From: Flavobacteriales bacterium
GTDB lineage: Bacteria; Bacteroidota; Bacteroidia; Flavobacteriales_F; PHOS-HE28
Assembly: GCA_016788485.1 (NCBI GenBank)
Contig: JAEUSV010000068.1
Span: forward strand, 1 to 57,382
Direction: 5' to 3'
Length of the DNA: 57,382 bases
This document shows, in pieces, positions 33,166 to 41,822 of the stretch. The notes under the pieces are model-generated. The model did no database searches, was not told where the DNA came from, and saw nothing but the letters and a program-made list of their open reading frames with translations. Each line of letters starts with the position of its first letter. Position 1 is the stretch's first letter. A program made the translations under genes and the position numbers.

Positions 33166-34011
33166 TCAGGACAGGGCTTTCAGGCTCAGGTCCATGCTTC
33201 CGGCGGAGTGGGTGAGGGCCCCGACGGAGATGAAGTCCACGCCGCAGAGGGCGTATTGGCGGGCGTTCTCCAAGGTGATGCCGCCGCTGGCCTCGGTCTC
33301 GAAGCGACCTGCGATGCGGGCCACGGCCGTGCGCAGGTCTTCCAAGGCGTAGTTGTCCAGCATGATGCGCTGGATGCCACCGGTGGCGAGCACCTGGTCC
33401 AGCTCGCCGAGGTTGCGGGTCTCCACCTCGATGGGGAGCTGCATCCCGCGCTGTTCAAGGTAGCTCCGTGCCGCGGCGATGGCCTTGGGGATGCCCCCGG
33501 CCATGTCGGCGTGGTTGTCCTTGATCATGATCATGTCGTACAGCCCGTGGCGGTGGTTGCGGCCCCCACCGATGCGCACGGCCCATTTCTCGATCGCGCG
33601 CAGGGAGGGAGTGGTCTTCCGCGTGTCCAGCACCTGGCAACCCGTTCCATCGAGCTCCTGGACGAACCGCCGCGTGAGCGACGCGATGCCGCTCATGCGC
33701 TGCATGAAGTTCAGCACAAGGCGCTCCACCACCAGGATGCTCCGGGAGGGGCCGGTAAGGGTGAAGGCCACGTCGCCCGGGACCACCTGCGCACCGTCCT
33801 GGATCAGCACACGCATGCGCAACGCGGGGTCGTAGCGCTGGCAGATGGCTTCGGCGAGCTCCACGCCGGCAAGGACGCCGGTGCCTTTCACCAGCAGCCG
33901 GGCTCCGCCGTGCGCCTCAGGGGGGATGGTGGACAGGCTGGTGTGGTCACCGTCACCGATGTCCTCGCGCAAGGACCGGTCGATGAGGTCGAGGGTGCCT
34001 TCGGGCAGCAC
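33166..34011 (-). CDS. nadC: Nicotinate-nucleotide pyrophosphorylase (quinolinate phosphoribosyltransferase)
   Basis: The 281-residue enzyme turns quinolinate and PRPP into nicotinate mononucleotide in NAD synthesis. Family blocks are EDIGDGDHTSLSTIP near the start, RMSGIASLTRRFV, DTRKTTPSLRAIEKWAV (quinolinate-binding), GGGRNHRHGLYDMIMIKDNH, and EASGGITLENARQYA (PRPP phosphate). All are intact. It begins at a GTG one base after the stop of the DUF4783-type gene, so translation is coupled. nadA and nadB are not in the window. Confidence 0.95.
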   Translation of the reverse strand: MLPEGTLDLIDRSLREDIGDGDHTSLSTIPPEAHGGARLLVKGTGVLAGVELAEAICQRYDPALRMRVLIQDGAQVVPGDVAFTLTGPSRSILVVERLVLNFMQRMSGIASLTRRFVQELDGTGCQVLDTRKTTPSLRAIEKWAVRIGGGRNHRHGLYDMIMIKDNHADMAGGIPKAIAAARSYLEQRGMQLPIEVETRNLGELDQVLATGGIQRIMLDNYALEDLRTAVARIAGRFETEASGGITLENARQYALCGVDFISVGALTHSAGSMDLSLKALS

Positions 34012-34012
34012 G

Positions 34013-34411
34013 TCAGAGGTCGCCTTTGGCCGGTTCGATCCGCAGCTGCTTCACCTGGTAGCCGCCGGCACCCTGCTTCAGGAAGAAGGTGACGCGCATG
34101 TCGCCCCGGGCGGTGCGGAGCTTCCCGATGTAGTAGCGGTCGCCGAGCTTGCTCACGCCCTCGTGCTCGATGGTGAGGCCCTGGGGGTCATGCTCGTCGA
34201 AGAACTTGCGCAGGATCTGCTCGCTCTGGGCCTTGCTGTACACATCGCTGGTGCTCAGCACCGTCAGGTCCACGTTGGGCTGCAGGTGCTTGGCCAGGGC
34301 CGGCGCATTGCCGCTGCCGATGGCCGCGACCACCTGGTCCTTCACCTCGGCCTGGCCATGGGTCAGCAGGCCGATCAACACGGACAGCACCAACAGGGGG
34401 ATGCGTTTCAT
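34013..34411 (-). CDS. Secreted DUF4783-like protein
   Basis: The 132-residue protein has a signal peptide (KRIPLLVLSVLIGLLTHGQ) and a compact SnoaL/NTF2-like domain (VVAAIGSGNAPALAKHL, LRKFFDEHDPQGL, YYIGKLRTARGDMRVTFFL), as in the Bacteroidota DUF4783 family, which often sits next to nadC. The function is unknown. The frame is open to 34495, but the signal peptide sets ATG 34411. A weak GATGTTTG box lies 32 bases upstream. Confidence 0.82.
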   Translation of the reverse strand: MKRIPLLVLSVLIGLLTHGQAEVKDQVVAAIGSGNAPALAKHLQPNVDLTVLSTSDVYSKAQSEQILRKFFDEHDPQGLTIEHEGVSKLGDRYYIGKLRTARGDMRVTFFLKQGAGGYQVKQLRIEPAKGDL

Positions 34412-34500
34412 CGTCGGGATCTCGGATGGTTGAGCGAATTTCGCAAACATCAGGCCAAAGGAACGTCCTGGGGCCGATCGAATTACCAACACCACATGGC

Positions 34501-34962
34501 ATGAAGGTGCGGTTGATCCTGGTGGGGCGGACGGAGCGGGGGTTCGTGGCCGATGGCATGGACCATTACCTGGAGCGGGTGCGCCGTTCGGTGCCGGTGG
34601 ACGTGGTGGTGCTGCCCGAGGCGGGGGGGGGCGATGCCGCGCACCAGCAGCGGGTCGAGGGGGCGCGCATCCTGGCCGCGCTGGGCCCGGGTGAGCGGGT
34701 GGTGGTGCTGGATGAACGCGGCATGGGCCTCACCTCCCCGGCCTTCGCATCGCGACTGGGCGCCTGGCGCGACCAGGGGGTGCGGCAGGTGGCCTTCGTG
34801 GTGGGCGGTGCCTACGGCCATACGGATGAGGTGCGCCGGCGTGCCGACCTGCTCCTGGCCCTTTCGGCCATGACCTTCCCGCACCAGCTGGTGCGGGTGC
34901 TGTTCGCCGAGCAGCTCTACAGGGCCTACCAGATCCTGGCCGGCCGTCCCTACCACCATTGA
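34501..34962 (+). CDS. rlmH: 23S rRNA (pseudouridine1915-N3)-methyltransferase RlmH
   Basis: The 153-residue protein is a SPOUT methyltransferase that modifies helix 69 of 23S rRNA in assembled ribosomes. The knotted SAM site is visible as VVVLDERGMGLTSPAFA near residue 73, FVVGGAYGHTDEV near 105, and LSAMTFPHQLVRVLFAEQLYRA near 128, with the C-terminal PYHH typical of RlmH. Length is normal. I start at ATG 34501, because the family begins MKVRLI; the frame is open from 34426. Confidence 0.96.
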   Translation: MKVRLILVGRTERGFVADGMDHYLERVRRSVPVDVVVLPEAGGGDAAHQQRVEGARILAALGPGERVVVLDERGMGLTSPAFASRLGAWRDQGVRQVAFVVGGAYGHTDEVRRRADLLLALSAMTFPHQLVRVLFAEQLYRAYQILAGRPYHH

Positions 34963-35001
34963 GGGCGCCGGCCCCGGTGGAGATTGCGATCTTTGACGCT
35001 C

Positions 35002-36465
35002 ATGTACCTGGAGTACCACGGCTGGATCAACATCGAGTACTGGGAGTACGCGATGTTGTTCTTCTATCTCGTGGTGATCTACATGTACTTCGCCCGCCGC
35101 AAGAACCTCATGGTGAAGAAGCGGCCGGAGTACCGGTACCTGCTGTGGGGGCTCTATGCCAAACTGCTCGGCGGAGTGGCCTTCAGCCTCATCTATTTCT
35201 ATTACTACGGAGGCGGGGATACGATCGGCTACTTCAGCTGCACGCTGGCCATGAGCAAGCTGTTCATGAAGTCGCCGGTGGACTTCTTCAAGGTGCTCTT
35301 CGGGCCCGGTACCGCCGAGATGCGTCAGTATTTCGATACGGAAACGGGGTGGCCCTACCTGTATGTGCTCACCGACGCGCACCAATGGACCGTGGTGCGT
35401 CTTGTGAGTCCGCTCACCATCCTGTCCTTCAACAGCTACATCATCACCACGGTGATGGTGGCGGGCCTTACCTACGCCGGCATCTGGAGGTTGTATGTGA
35501 CCCTGTACCGCTATTTCCCGAGCCTTCACCTGGAGCTTGCGGTCGCTGTGCTGTTCATGCCCTCCTGCATCCTATGGGGGTCGGCGATCCTGAAGGACTC
35601 GTTCACGTTCACCTCCTTCTGCTGGTTCATCTACGCCGTCGATCGCTTGTTCTTCGTGCGCAAGGACCAGGTCTCGGCCACCGTGGCGTTCGCGCTGAGC
35701 AGTCTGGTGATGCTGGCGATCAAGCCGTACATCTTCATGGCCATCTTCCCGACCAGCCTGCTGTGGGTGATGTACAAGCGTCTGGCTGCCATCCGCAACG
35801 CCTTGGTCAAGTACATCCTGCTTCCGGTCGGATTCTTCGCCATGATCGCGCTCTCGTTCGTGGTGCTTGATGCCCTGGGTGACAGCCTGGGGAAGTTCTC
35901 GTTGGACAGCGCGTTGGAAACGGTGGTCATCACCCAGACCGACCTGAAGCGCTCCGAGGAGTACGGGCACAATTACTTCGATGTGGGGGAACTTGATGCG
36001 AGCTGGGGAAGCGTGCTGTCGAAGTTCCCGGTGGCCTTGAACGCAGCGCTCTTCAGGCCGTACCTGGTCGAATGCCACAACTTCACCATGGTGATGTCAG
36101 GCCTGGAGAACCTGTGGCTCCTCATCCTGTTCATACGCGTGCTCTGGATGACCCGTGTGGTGCACCTTGTCACCTGCATCACCAAGAACCCGCTCGTGCT
36201 CACCTGCATCAGCTTCACCGTCGTGTTCGGGTTCATAACGGGCATCACGACGCCGAACTTCGGCGCCCTGGTGCGCTTCAAGATCCCGCTGCTGCCCATG
36301 TTCGTGGCGGGCATGTACATCATCCGCTTCCTCATGACAGAGCGGCACCAGCGCCTCGTGCAGGGTCGGAAGTTCAGGTACGAGGATTACCGCAACGGTG
36401 AGCCGGGATCGCTCGCGGCGCGCAACGTGATCCACCTGGAGGAGCAACGCAGGAAGGGCCGATGA
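35002..36465 (+). CDS. Polytopic membrane protein, candidate polysaccharide polymerase (Wzy-like)
   Basis: The 487-residue protein has about ten membrane helices, starting after MYLEYHGWINIEYWEY. A periplasmic stretch of ~60 residues lies near 270-340 (SEEYGHNYFDVGELDAS), as in O-antigen or exopolysaccharide polymerases of the EpsG/Wzy kind. ILWGSAILKDSFTF recalls the SGxxKD block of such polymerases. No defined family can be assigned. Its 4-base overlap with the next glycosyltransferase gene, and the flippase later in the locus, support a polysaccharide role. GATCTTTG ends 6 bases before ATG 35002, which favours this start over upstream TTG codons. Confidence 0.65.
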   Translation: MYLEYHGWINIEYWEYAMLFFYLVVIYMYFARRKNLMVKKRPEYRYLLWGLYAKLLGGVAFSLIYFYYYGGGDTIGYFSCTLAMSKLFMKSPVDFFKVLFGPGTAEMRQYFDTETGWPYLYVLTDAHQWTVVRLVSPLTILSFNSYIITTVMVAGLTYAGIWRLYVTLYRYFPSLHLELAVAVLFMPSCILWGSAILKDSFTFTSFCWFIYAVDRLFFVRKDQVSATVAFALSSLVMLAIKPYIFMAIFPTSLLWVMYKRLAAIRNALVKYILLPVGFFAMIALSFVVLDALGDSLGKFSLDSALETVVITQTDLKRSEEYGHNYFDVGELDASWGSVLSKFPVALNAALFRPYLVECHNFTMVMSGLENLWLLILFIRVLWMTRVVHLVTCITKNPLVLTCISFTVVFGFITGITTPNFGALVRFKIPLLPMFVAGMYIIRFLMTERHQRLVQGRKFRYEDYRNGEPGSLAARNVIHLEEQRRKGR

Positions 36466-37688
36466 GCGTTGCAGCGAGAGGTGCCGGCACCATCGTGTTC
36501 CTCAGCTACTGGGGCTCGGACGAACCGCTCACGTTCTCCACCGTGCTGCCCACGTTGCGCATGCTCGTGGCGGAAGGGATGGCCAGGCGGGTGGTGCTGT
36601 GCACGGTGGAGCGCCCGGGGCGCCGGCCTCCCATGCTCACGGTGCCGCCCGGCTGCACGCATGTGCAATGGTCGTCGACCACGGGACTCCCGAAGCCATT
36701 GGCACGGGCGGTGGATGTCCTGCGCATGCGGCGACGCCTCGCCCATGTGCTCCGGCACGAGTCGCCCGACCTTGTGATGGCGAGGGGTGTGATCGCCGGA
36801 GGCCTTGCGCATCGGGTGGCCACGCGCCTCCGCATCCCTTATGCCGTCGACTACTTCGAGCCGCATGCCGACTACATGGCCGATGTCGGCGTGTGGAGCC
36901 GGGGAGGCCTGATGTACAGGGGGCTCAAGCGGTTGATCACGGCGCAGACGCGGACCGCCCTTCGCATGGTGTGCGTATCGCATAACTACCGGCGCATGCT
37001 CATGGCCGAGGGCGTTGATGGGGACCGCATCCTGGTGGCGCCCTGCCCGGTGGACGCGGCGCTCATGCGCTTCGACGGGTCGGCGCGCGTGCGCAACCGG
37101 GCATGCCTGGGCATCGGCGCCGGACCAGTGGCGATCTACCTGGGGAAGTTCGGAGGGCTCTACCACCGCGAGCATGCCTTCAGGGCCTTCGCGCGGTTCC
37201 TTGAGCGGGCAGGTCATGATGCCCACATGATCATCCGGACCCCCGAGCCCGTGGAGCATGTCCTTGATGGCATGCGCCGCGCGGGCGCCGATCCGCACCG
37301 CGTTCATGTGGGATTCGCCAGGCATGACGAGGTCCCCGGATGGCTTTCCGCCTCGGACATCGCGTTCGCGCCCTACCGCGGTACACCGAGCAGTGCATGC
37401 ATCAGCCCCATGAAGATCGGCGAGTACTGGGCGAACGGTCTGCCCGTGGTATTGACGAGGGGGGTGGGTGACGACAGTGCGATCATCGATGCCGAGCCAT
37501 TGGGCGGTGCCGTGTTCGATCCCGAGGGCGATGACCTGGACGATGCGCTGGACCGGGTGCTTGCCGTGGTGTGCACGCCGGGTCAACGTTCAGCCACCGC
37601 CGCGCTTGCTGAGCGCCACCGTTCCATGGCGCTTACGCGCGAGGCATACGCACGGATCCTGGAAGCATGGGCGGCCATCCGCCCATGA
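36462..37688 (+). CDS. Glycosyltransferase, GT4-like
   Basis: The 408-residue GT-B enzyme has an N-terminal VFLSYWGSDEPLTFSTVLP, a middle IPYAVDYFEPHADYMADVG, and a C-terminal IYLGKFGGLYHREHAF plus PYRGTPSSACISPMKIGEYWANGLPVV (positions ~305-330), which contain the donor-binding region. It overlaps the preceding membrane protein gene by ATGA. Its 3' end overlaps the convergent GT2 gene by 56 bases (37633-37688), so both C-termini are read from the two strands of the same DNA. Confidence 0.82.
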   Translation: MSVAARGAGTIVFLSYWGSDEPLTFSTVLPTLRMLVAEGMARRVVLCTVERPGRRPPMLTVPPGCTHVQWSSTTGLPKPLARAVDVLRMRRRLAHVLRHESPDLVMARGVIAGGLAHRVATRLRIPYAVDYFEPHADYMADVGVWSRGGLMYRGLKRLITAQTRTALRMVCVSHNYRRMLMAEGVDGDRILVAPCPVDAALMRFDGSARVRNRACLGIGAGPVAIYLGKFGGLYHREHAFRAFARFLERAGHDAHMIIRTPEPVEHVLDGMRRAGADPHRVHVGFARHDEVPGWLSASDIAFAPYRGTPSSACISPMKIGEYWANGLPVVLTRGVGDDSAIIDAEPLGGAVFDPEGDDLDDALDRVLAVVCTPGQRSATAALAERHRSMALTREAYARILEAWAAIRP

Positions 37689-38511
37689 ACCAGGCGAGCA
37701 CCGCTCGGATGGGCCGTCCTGCATGCCAGTAGGCACCCGACATCATGCGCCGGATCAGGTAGAGGTTGACGATGCGCGTACGCCGGTCGAAGAGCTCCGG
37801 GTGTTCCTCCACCCAGCGGTGAACGAAATGGTACGAGCGCTCGAGCCCTTCCAACCGGCTCATGCTGGATGAACCCGTGATCCGGTAATGGAGCACGGGT
37901 CGGGTGGTGTGCCCGTACCGGCGGCCTGCGGCGATGTTGAGGTAGAAGAGCAGGTCCTCCACATGGGAGATCGCGCCTTCGAACCGGTGGCCCTGGGCGG
38001 CCTCCCGGCGGATCATCCACGTGTTCCCGAAGAAGCAGGCGGGGTCGAACCGCGCCAGCAGCTGGATCGGTTCACCGGTGAATGACGGGGTGTGCACGCG
38101 GCTCACGGTGCGCAGGTCCCGGTCGTAATAGAGCACCGCACCGTCCACGAAGGAGAGGGAAGGATCGCGTTCGAAAACGGCCAGCCTGTCGCCCACGGAT
38201 CCCGGTGGCATCACATCGTCCGCGTCCAGGAAGCACAGGTAGTCGCCGCGTGCGATGGCCAATCCGGCGTTGCGGGCCATGCCGATGCCCTGGTTGTGCT
38301 GGTGGATCACCTTCAGACGCGGATCATCGAACCGGGCGATGCGCGCGTCCGTGCCGTCCGTGCTTCCATCGTTCACCACGATGAGCTCGATGGGGTCGTG
38401 CTCCTGTGCCAGTGCCGAGGCGATGGCCTCCTCGATGTAGGGCTCCGCGTTGTAGGCCGCCATGATGATGCTCACCAACGGCCGCGGTCGCATCGATGAT
38501 GGCTGGCTCAT
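37633..38511 (-). CDS. Glycosyltransferase family 2
   Basis: The 292-residue GT-A enzyme shows the family pattern: SIIMAAYNAEPYIEEAIASAL, IVVNDGSTDGTDARI, NQGIGMARNAGLAIARGDYL (residue ~80-100) and FLDADDV, which is the metal-binding DxD. It has no membrane helices, so it transfers a sugar on the cytoplasmic side. Its start overlaps the end of the next upstream gene by 4 bases. The C-terminal ~18 codons lie inside the end of the opposing glycosyltransferase gene. Confidence 0.9.
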   Translation of the reverse strand: MSQPSSMRPRPLVSIIMAAYNAEPYIEEAIASALAQEHDPIELIVVNDGSTDGTDARIARFDDPRLKVIHQHNQGIGMARNAGLAIARGDYLCFLDADDVMPPGSVGDRLAVFERDPSLSFVDGAVLYYDRDLRTVSRVHTPSFTGEPIQLLARFDPACFFGNTWMIRREAAQGHRFEGAISHVEDLLFYLNIAAGRRYGHTTRPVLHYRITGSSSMSRLEGLERSYHFVHRWVEEHPELFDRRTRIVNLYLIRRMMSGAYWHAGRPIRAVLAWFMGGWPPMLPGSVRMPRA

Positions 38512-39644
38512 GGCGTGTTGACCGATCCGCCGTGGCTGTGCGTGCGGCCGTGCGTGGCGATCAGGCCCGCCACGCGCTCCAGCAGGCGGTCCATGGTGCG
38601 GCCCCCGGCGAACGCGATGCGCTCGGCGCGGCGCTCGGCCGTGTTCAGTTCCGCATAGCGCGCAACGGTGTCCGCGAAGGTGGCCACGAAGTCGTTGCGG
38701 TCGCGGGCCATCTGCAGCAGGTGCGCATGCGGCTCGTACTCCAGCGTCCAGGAGCCCATGATCACGTTGCCGGTGGACAGGTACTCCAACACCTTGTGGG
38801 GGTTGGCCCGCTCCAACATCCGCTTGTCGGTCATGAAGCTGAACACGAGGATGTCGGCCTCGCGCACGCGGGGGATCAGCTGGTCCTTGGTCACCAGTCC
38901 GGTGAACTCCACGTTGGGCTCGCGCCGCAATTGCTGGAAGGCGCCATCGGGGAAGTCCGGGTCGAGGTTGCCGATGTAGCGGAAGTGGAGGCCTCGGTGC
39001 TCACGGGCCACGGTGAGGAGCGCCGTCCAGTCGATGTAGGTGTTGAAGAACTGACCGGCGTAGACCACCAGGTGGGGCGTATCGCCACGCGGGGTCACCA
39101 GCGCCTCGGCGCCCATCGTCCAACGTGCATCGAGCGCATGGCCCACCTTGTGCACTGTGGCCTTCGGGGCGATCTCAAGCGCACGCCGGCTGATGATGTC
39201 GGCCGTGGTGACCACCAGGTCCGCGGAGCGCATGAGCCCGTGGCCCTGGTACATGATGTCGTAATCGACCAGGTGGAGCAGGCGGTACCACGGACCGCTG
39301 GGGAACCACTGCAGGCGGCTGGTGTCGAAGCACCAGATGATGTCGAAGCGAACGCCGGCGGCGCGTTCGATGGCGCGCACCTGGCGGCGGTAGTACCACT
39401 TGTTGGCGGCCGGCGGCAGCTTGTTCACGCCCTTGAACCAGTGCGGGGTGGTGACGGTGCGCAGGGGGCCTTGACCCTTGAGCTCGAGCTGTTTCGCGCC
39501 CGCCACGGGGGGCTCCCAGAACACCACGCGGTTGCCGCGGGCCACCAGGCCTTGCGAAACGTGGTGCTTGCTCATGTGGAGCCCGTTCCAAGGCTCCGGC
39601 GAGATCACCAGGATGTCCAGCCCCTTCAGTGCAGCGATCGCCAT
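38508..39644 (-). CDS. Glycosyltransferase, GT1/GT4-like
   Basis: The 378-residue GT-B protein starts DILVISPEPWNGLHMSKHHVS and carries YYRRQVRAIERAAGVRFDIIW, then in the donor domain VYAGQFFNTYIDW, FRYIGNLDPDFPDGA and NPHKVLEYLSTGNVIMG, where the KVLEYLSTG block matches other bacterial teichuronic or polysaccharide glycosyltransferases. The family remains broad. It is 4 bases downstream of the next glycosyltransferase gene (39649 stop) on the same strand. Confidence 0.82.
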   Translation of the reverse strand: MAIAALKGLDILVISPEPWNGLHMSKHHVSQGLVARGNRVVFWEPPVAGAKQLELKGQGPLRTVTTPHWFKGVNKLPPAANKWYYRRQVRAIERAAGVRFDIIWCFDTSRLQWFPSGPWYRLLHLVDYDIMYQGHGLMRSADLVVTTADIISRRALEIAPKATVHKVGHALDARWTMGAEALVTPRGDTPHLVVYAGQFFNTYIDWTALLTVAREHRGLHFRYIGNLDPDFPDGAFQQLRREPNVEFTGLVTKDQLIPRVREADILVFSFMTDKRMLERANPHKVLEYLSTGNVIMGSWTLEYEPHAHLLQMARDRNDFVATFADTVARYAELNTAERRAERIAFAGGRTMDRLLERVAGLIATHGRTHSHGGSVNTP

Positions 39645-39648
39645 GCCG

Positions 39649-40821
39649 TCACATCGAATCGTAGAGGCGGTTCAGGTCCTGCATCTTCAGGCGGATGTCC
39701 AGCACCCCGCGGAGCACGCCGGTATTGTGTGCCGCGAACGCGCTGCGCGCCGAGGTGTCCGGGGGCTCCTTCAACCAGGCGTTCACCGCCGCGGTGATCG
39801 AGGCCTTGTCCTTGAACGGCACCATGCGCACCCCCTGCAGCTTCTCCACCTCCAGGTCGTGCATGATGCCGCTGCGCGAGAACACGCACGGCACCCCGGA
39901 CATCATGGATTCGATGTACACGAGCCCGAACGCCTCGGCATGCTGGTCCTCGGGCACATGCACGAACACATCGAACGCATGGAAGAGCTTCACCACCTGC
40001 GGCTCGAAGTGGACCGTGTGCCAGGAGCCCGAAGGCAGCGAGCCGAGCAGCTGCTCGTACCGGTGCGTGTGCGGGGTGCCCTTCCAGTTGAAGATGACCA
40101 GCTTGGCGTTGGGATGCGTGTTCAGCACATCGCGGAAGGCGGGGATGGCGTGGTCCAGCCCCTTCCATTCGAAGGGGCGGGCGATCATGCCGATCACGGG
40201 TGCACGGCCGTCGGTGCCGATGCCATGGCGGGCGGCCAGGGTGCGCACTTCGGCGGGGTCGTGGCCGGGCACCTGGGCCATGTCGTACCCATGGTAGATC
40301 AGCACCACCTTCTCCTTGGGCACCTGTTCCCAATCGAGCAGGATCTCCTCCGTGCTTCGCGTGATGGCGATGATGCGGTCGGTCCACCGGTTGCAGAGCC
40401 GGTCGTACATCACGCCCCGGCCCTGGTGGTACTTGTGGTTGTGCGTGCTGTGGTGGCGCGTGTACACCGTGCGGCCGATACCGGTGAGCTTCGCGGCGAT
40501 CAGGCCGTAGAAGGTGGCCTCCAGCAGGTTCAGGTGGATGATGTCCGGACGGGAGGCACGGTAAAGGCGCATCAGGCCCACGATGGCCTTCAGCGCGTGC
40601 TTGCGGCCCCGGTAGATGATCGTGGAGCTCTTGAAGCCGGCGTTGCGCAGGTGGCGCTGCAGGTTGCAGTCGGCCTCGGGGTTCAGGAACACGAACTCGA
40701 GGTCGAACCGCGAGCGGTCCCAGTGCGCCACCAACAGCTCGTACTCGGTGCTGTCGGTGACGTTGCTGATGACGTACAGGACTTTCTTGCGGGTCATCGT
40801 TCGTTCGGGAGGGACGGTCAT
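39649..40821 (-). CDS. Glycosyltransferase family 4
   Basis: The 390-residue GT-B enzyme has VLYVISNVTDSTEYELLVAHW, TRHHSTHNHKYHQGRG near residue 125, HGYDMAQVPGHDP, IGMIARPFEWKGLDHAIPAF (the GT4 donor domain start), and EAFGLVYIESMMSGVPCV, which holds the E-x7-E motif of the family. All expected elements are intact. ATG codons occur at residues 1 and 9 (MTRKKVLY), and the second may be the real start, since it gives a normal N-terminus. It overlaps the next gene upstream by 4 bases. Confidence 0.9.
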   Translation of the reverse strand: MTVPPERTMTRKKVLYVISNVTDSTEYELLVAHWDRSRFDLEFVFLNPEADCNLQRHLRNAGFKSSTIIYRGRKHALKAIVGLMRLYRASRPDIIHLNLLEATFYGLIAAKLTGIGRTVYTRHHSTHNHKYHQGRGVMYDRLCNRWTDRIIAITRSTEEILLDWEQVPKEKVVLIYHGYDMAQVPGHDPAEVRTLAARHGIGTDGRAPVIGMIARPFEWKGLDHAIPAFRDVLNTHPNAKLVIFNWKGTPHTHRYEQLLGSLPSGSWHTVHFEPQVVKLFHAFDVFVHVPEDQHAEAFGLVYIESMMSGVPCVFSRSGIMHDLEVEKLQGVRMVPFKDKASITAAVNAWLKEPPDTSARSAFAAHNTGVLRGVLDIRLKMQDLNRLYDSM

Positions 40822-41822
40822 GCCTGGGTCAGTTCACGGTGCACATGGTGGTGCACCTCTTCCATGGTGCGGCAGGCGATGATCCGGGCATCGGAGAGCT
40901 TGGGATAGATGGTCTTGAACTCGCCAAAGTAATGTTCGTGCCCCTTCACCGAAAGGATGATGTTCACCCCGCCGAAATAACTCGCCAGGGTGGCGGTGCC
41001 GCCGTGGATGGAGATGAAGCGCTCGCAATTGGCGTAGACCATGAGCTGCAGCGCGTTCAGGTCGCCGGCCGGGGCCCCGGGGCGCGTCATCAGGTCCTCC
41101 AGCAGCACCAGGTCGGGGAACTCCCTCCGCAAGGCCTCTTTCTCGCCCAGGTCGAGCACCGCGCTCTCGTCATTGACGATGGCAGCGGGGCTGGGGCGGT
41201 TGTACACCACCTGGTACCGCGGCGAGAGCGCGGTGATCAACCGGCGCAGCTCGTCAAGGCCGAAGTAGCTCACGGGAGGGCCGCCCCATTCCATGTTGTA
41301 CCGGTTGGCGATCACGACCATGGGCCTGTCGAACACGAAATGCGGGTTGCGGTAGTGCGCCTTCAGGGGCACCTGCGCCCACTTCGACAGGTCGTAGCGC
41401 AGGTCATGGTCGTGGCTGTTCGGTATCTCCAGCTGGAAGTGGAAGTCGTTGAAGTGACGCTCGTTGAACCGCTCCTCGTGGTCGGGGCTGAAGAAGTACA
41501 ACGCCCGGGTGTGCCTGCAGCCAACGGTGCGCATCAGGGTGCCGTTGAGGTGGTGCCAATACGCGAAGGGGAGCACGAACTTGAGCTCGGGCGAGAACTC
41601 ACCGTCGTAGATCACCTCCTTGTATGGCCGGCGCAGCAGGCGGTCACGCAGCCAATAGCGCAGCTGGAAGAGCCGTCCGAGGTGGCCCTGGCGCACGAAA
41701 TAGCGCAGGCCGGGGTCCATGCCGGGGTGGCGCAACCGCACGTAGCGCGTCACCAGCCAGGCCAGGGCCCTCCAGGGAAGGCCTTCCGTGTCGGAGGTGC
41801 GGTAGGCGTGCCGTTCGCTCAT
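40818..41822 (-). CDS. Putative glycosyltransferase, GT61-like end
   Basis: The 334-residue protein has no named family that I can assign with confidence. Its N-terminal half contains basic and aromatic segments (YFVRQGHLGRLFQLRYWL) and PFAYWHHLNGTLMRTVGCRHT. The C-terminal part, LMVYANCERFISIHGGTATLASYFGG, has the pattern of GT61-type enzymes, in which a hydrophobic stretch leads to HG plus a small-residue loop. ATG 41822 gives a normal polar start (MSERHAYRTSDTEG). It overlaps the flippase gene by 4 bases, so it belongs to the polysaccharide operon. Confidence 0.6.
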   Translation of the reverse strand: MSERHAYRTSDTEGLPWRALAWLVTRYVRLRHPGMDPGLRYFVRQGHLGRLFQLRYWLRDRLLRRPYKEVIYDGEFSPELKFVLPFAYWHHLNGTLMRTVGCRHTRALYFFSPDHEERFNERHFNDFHFQLEIPNSHDHDLRYDLSKWAQVPLKAHYRNPHFVFDRPMVVIANRYNMEWGGPPVSYFGLDELRRLITALSPRYQVVYNRPSPAAIVNDESAVLDLGEKEALRREFPDLVLLEDLMTRPGAPAGDLNALQLMVYANCERFISIHGGTATLASYFGGVNIILSVKGHEHYFGEFKTIYPKLSDARIIACRTMEEVHHHVHRELTQA

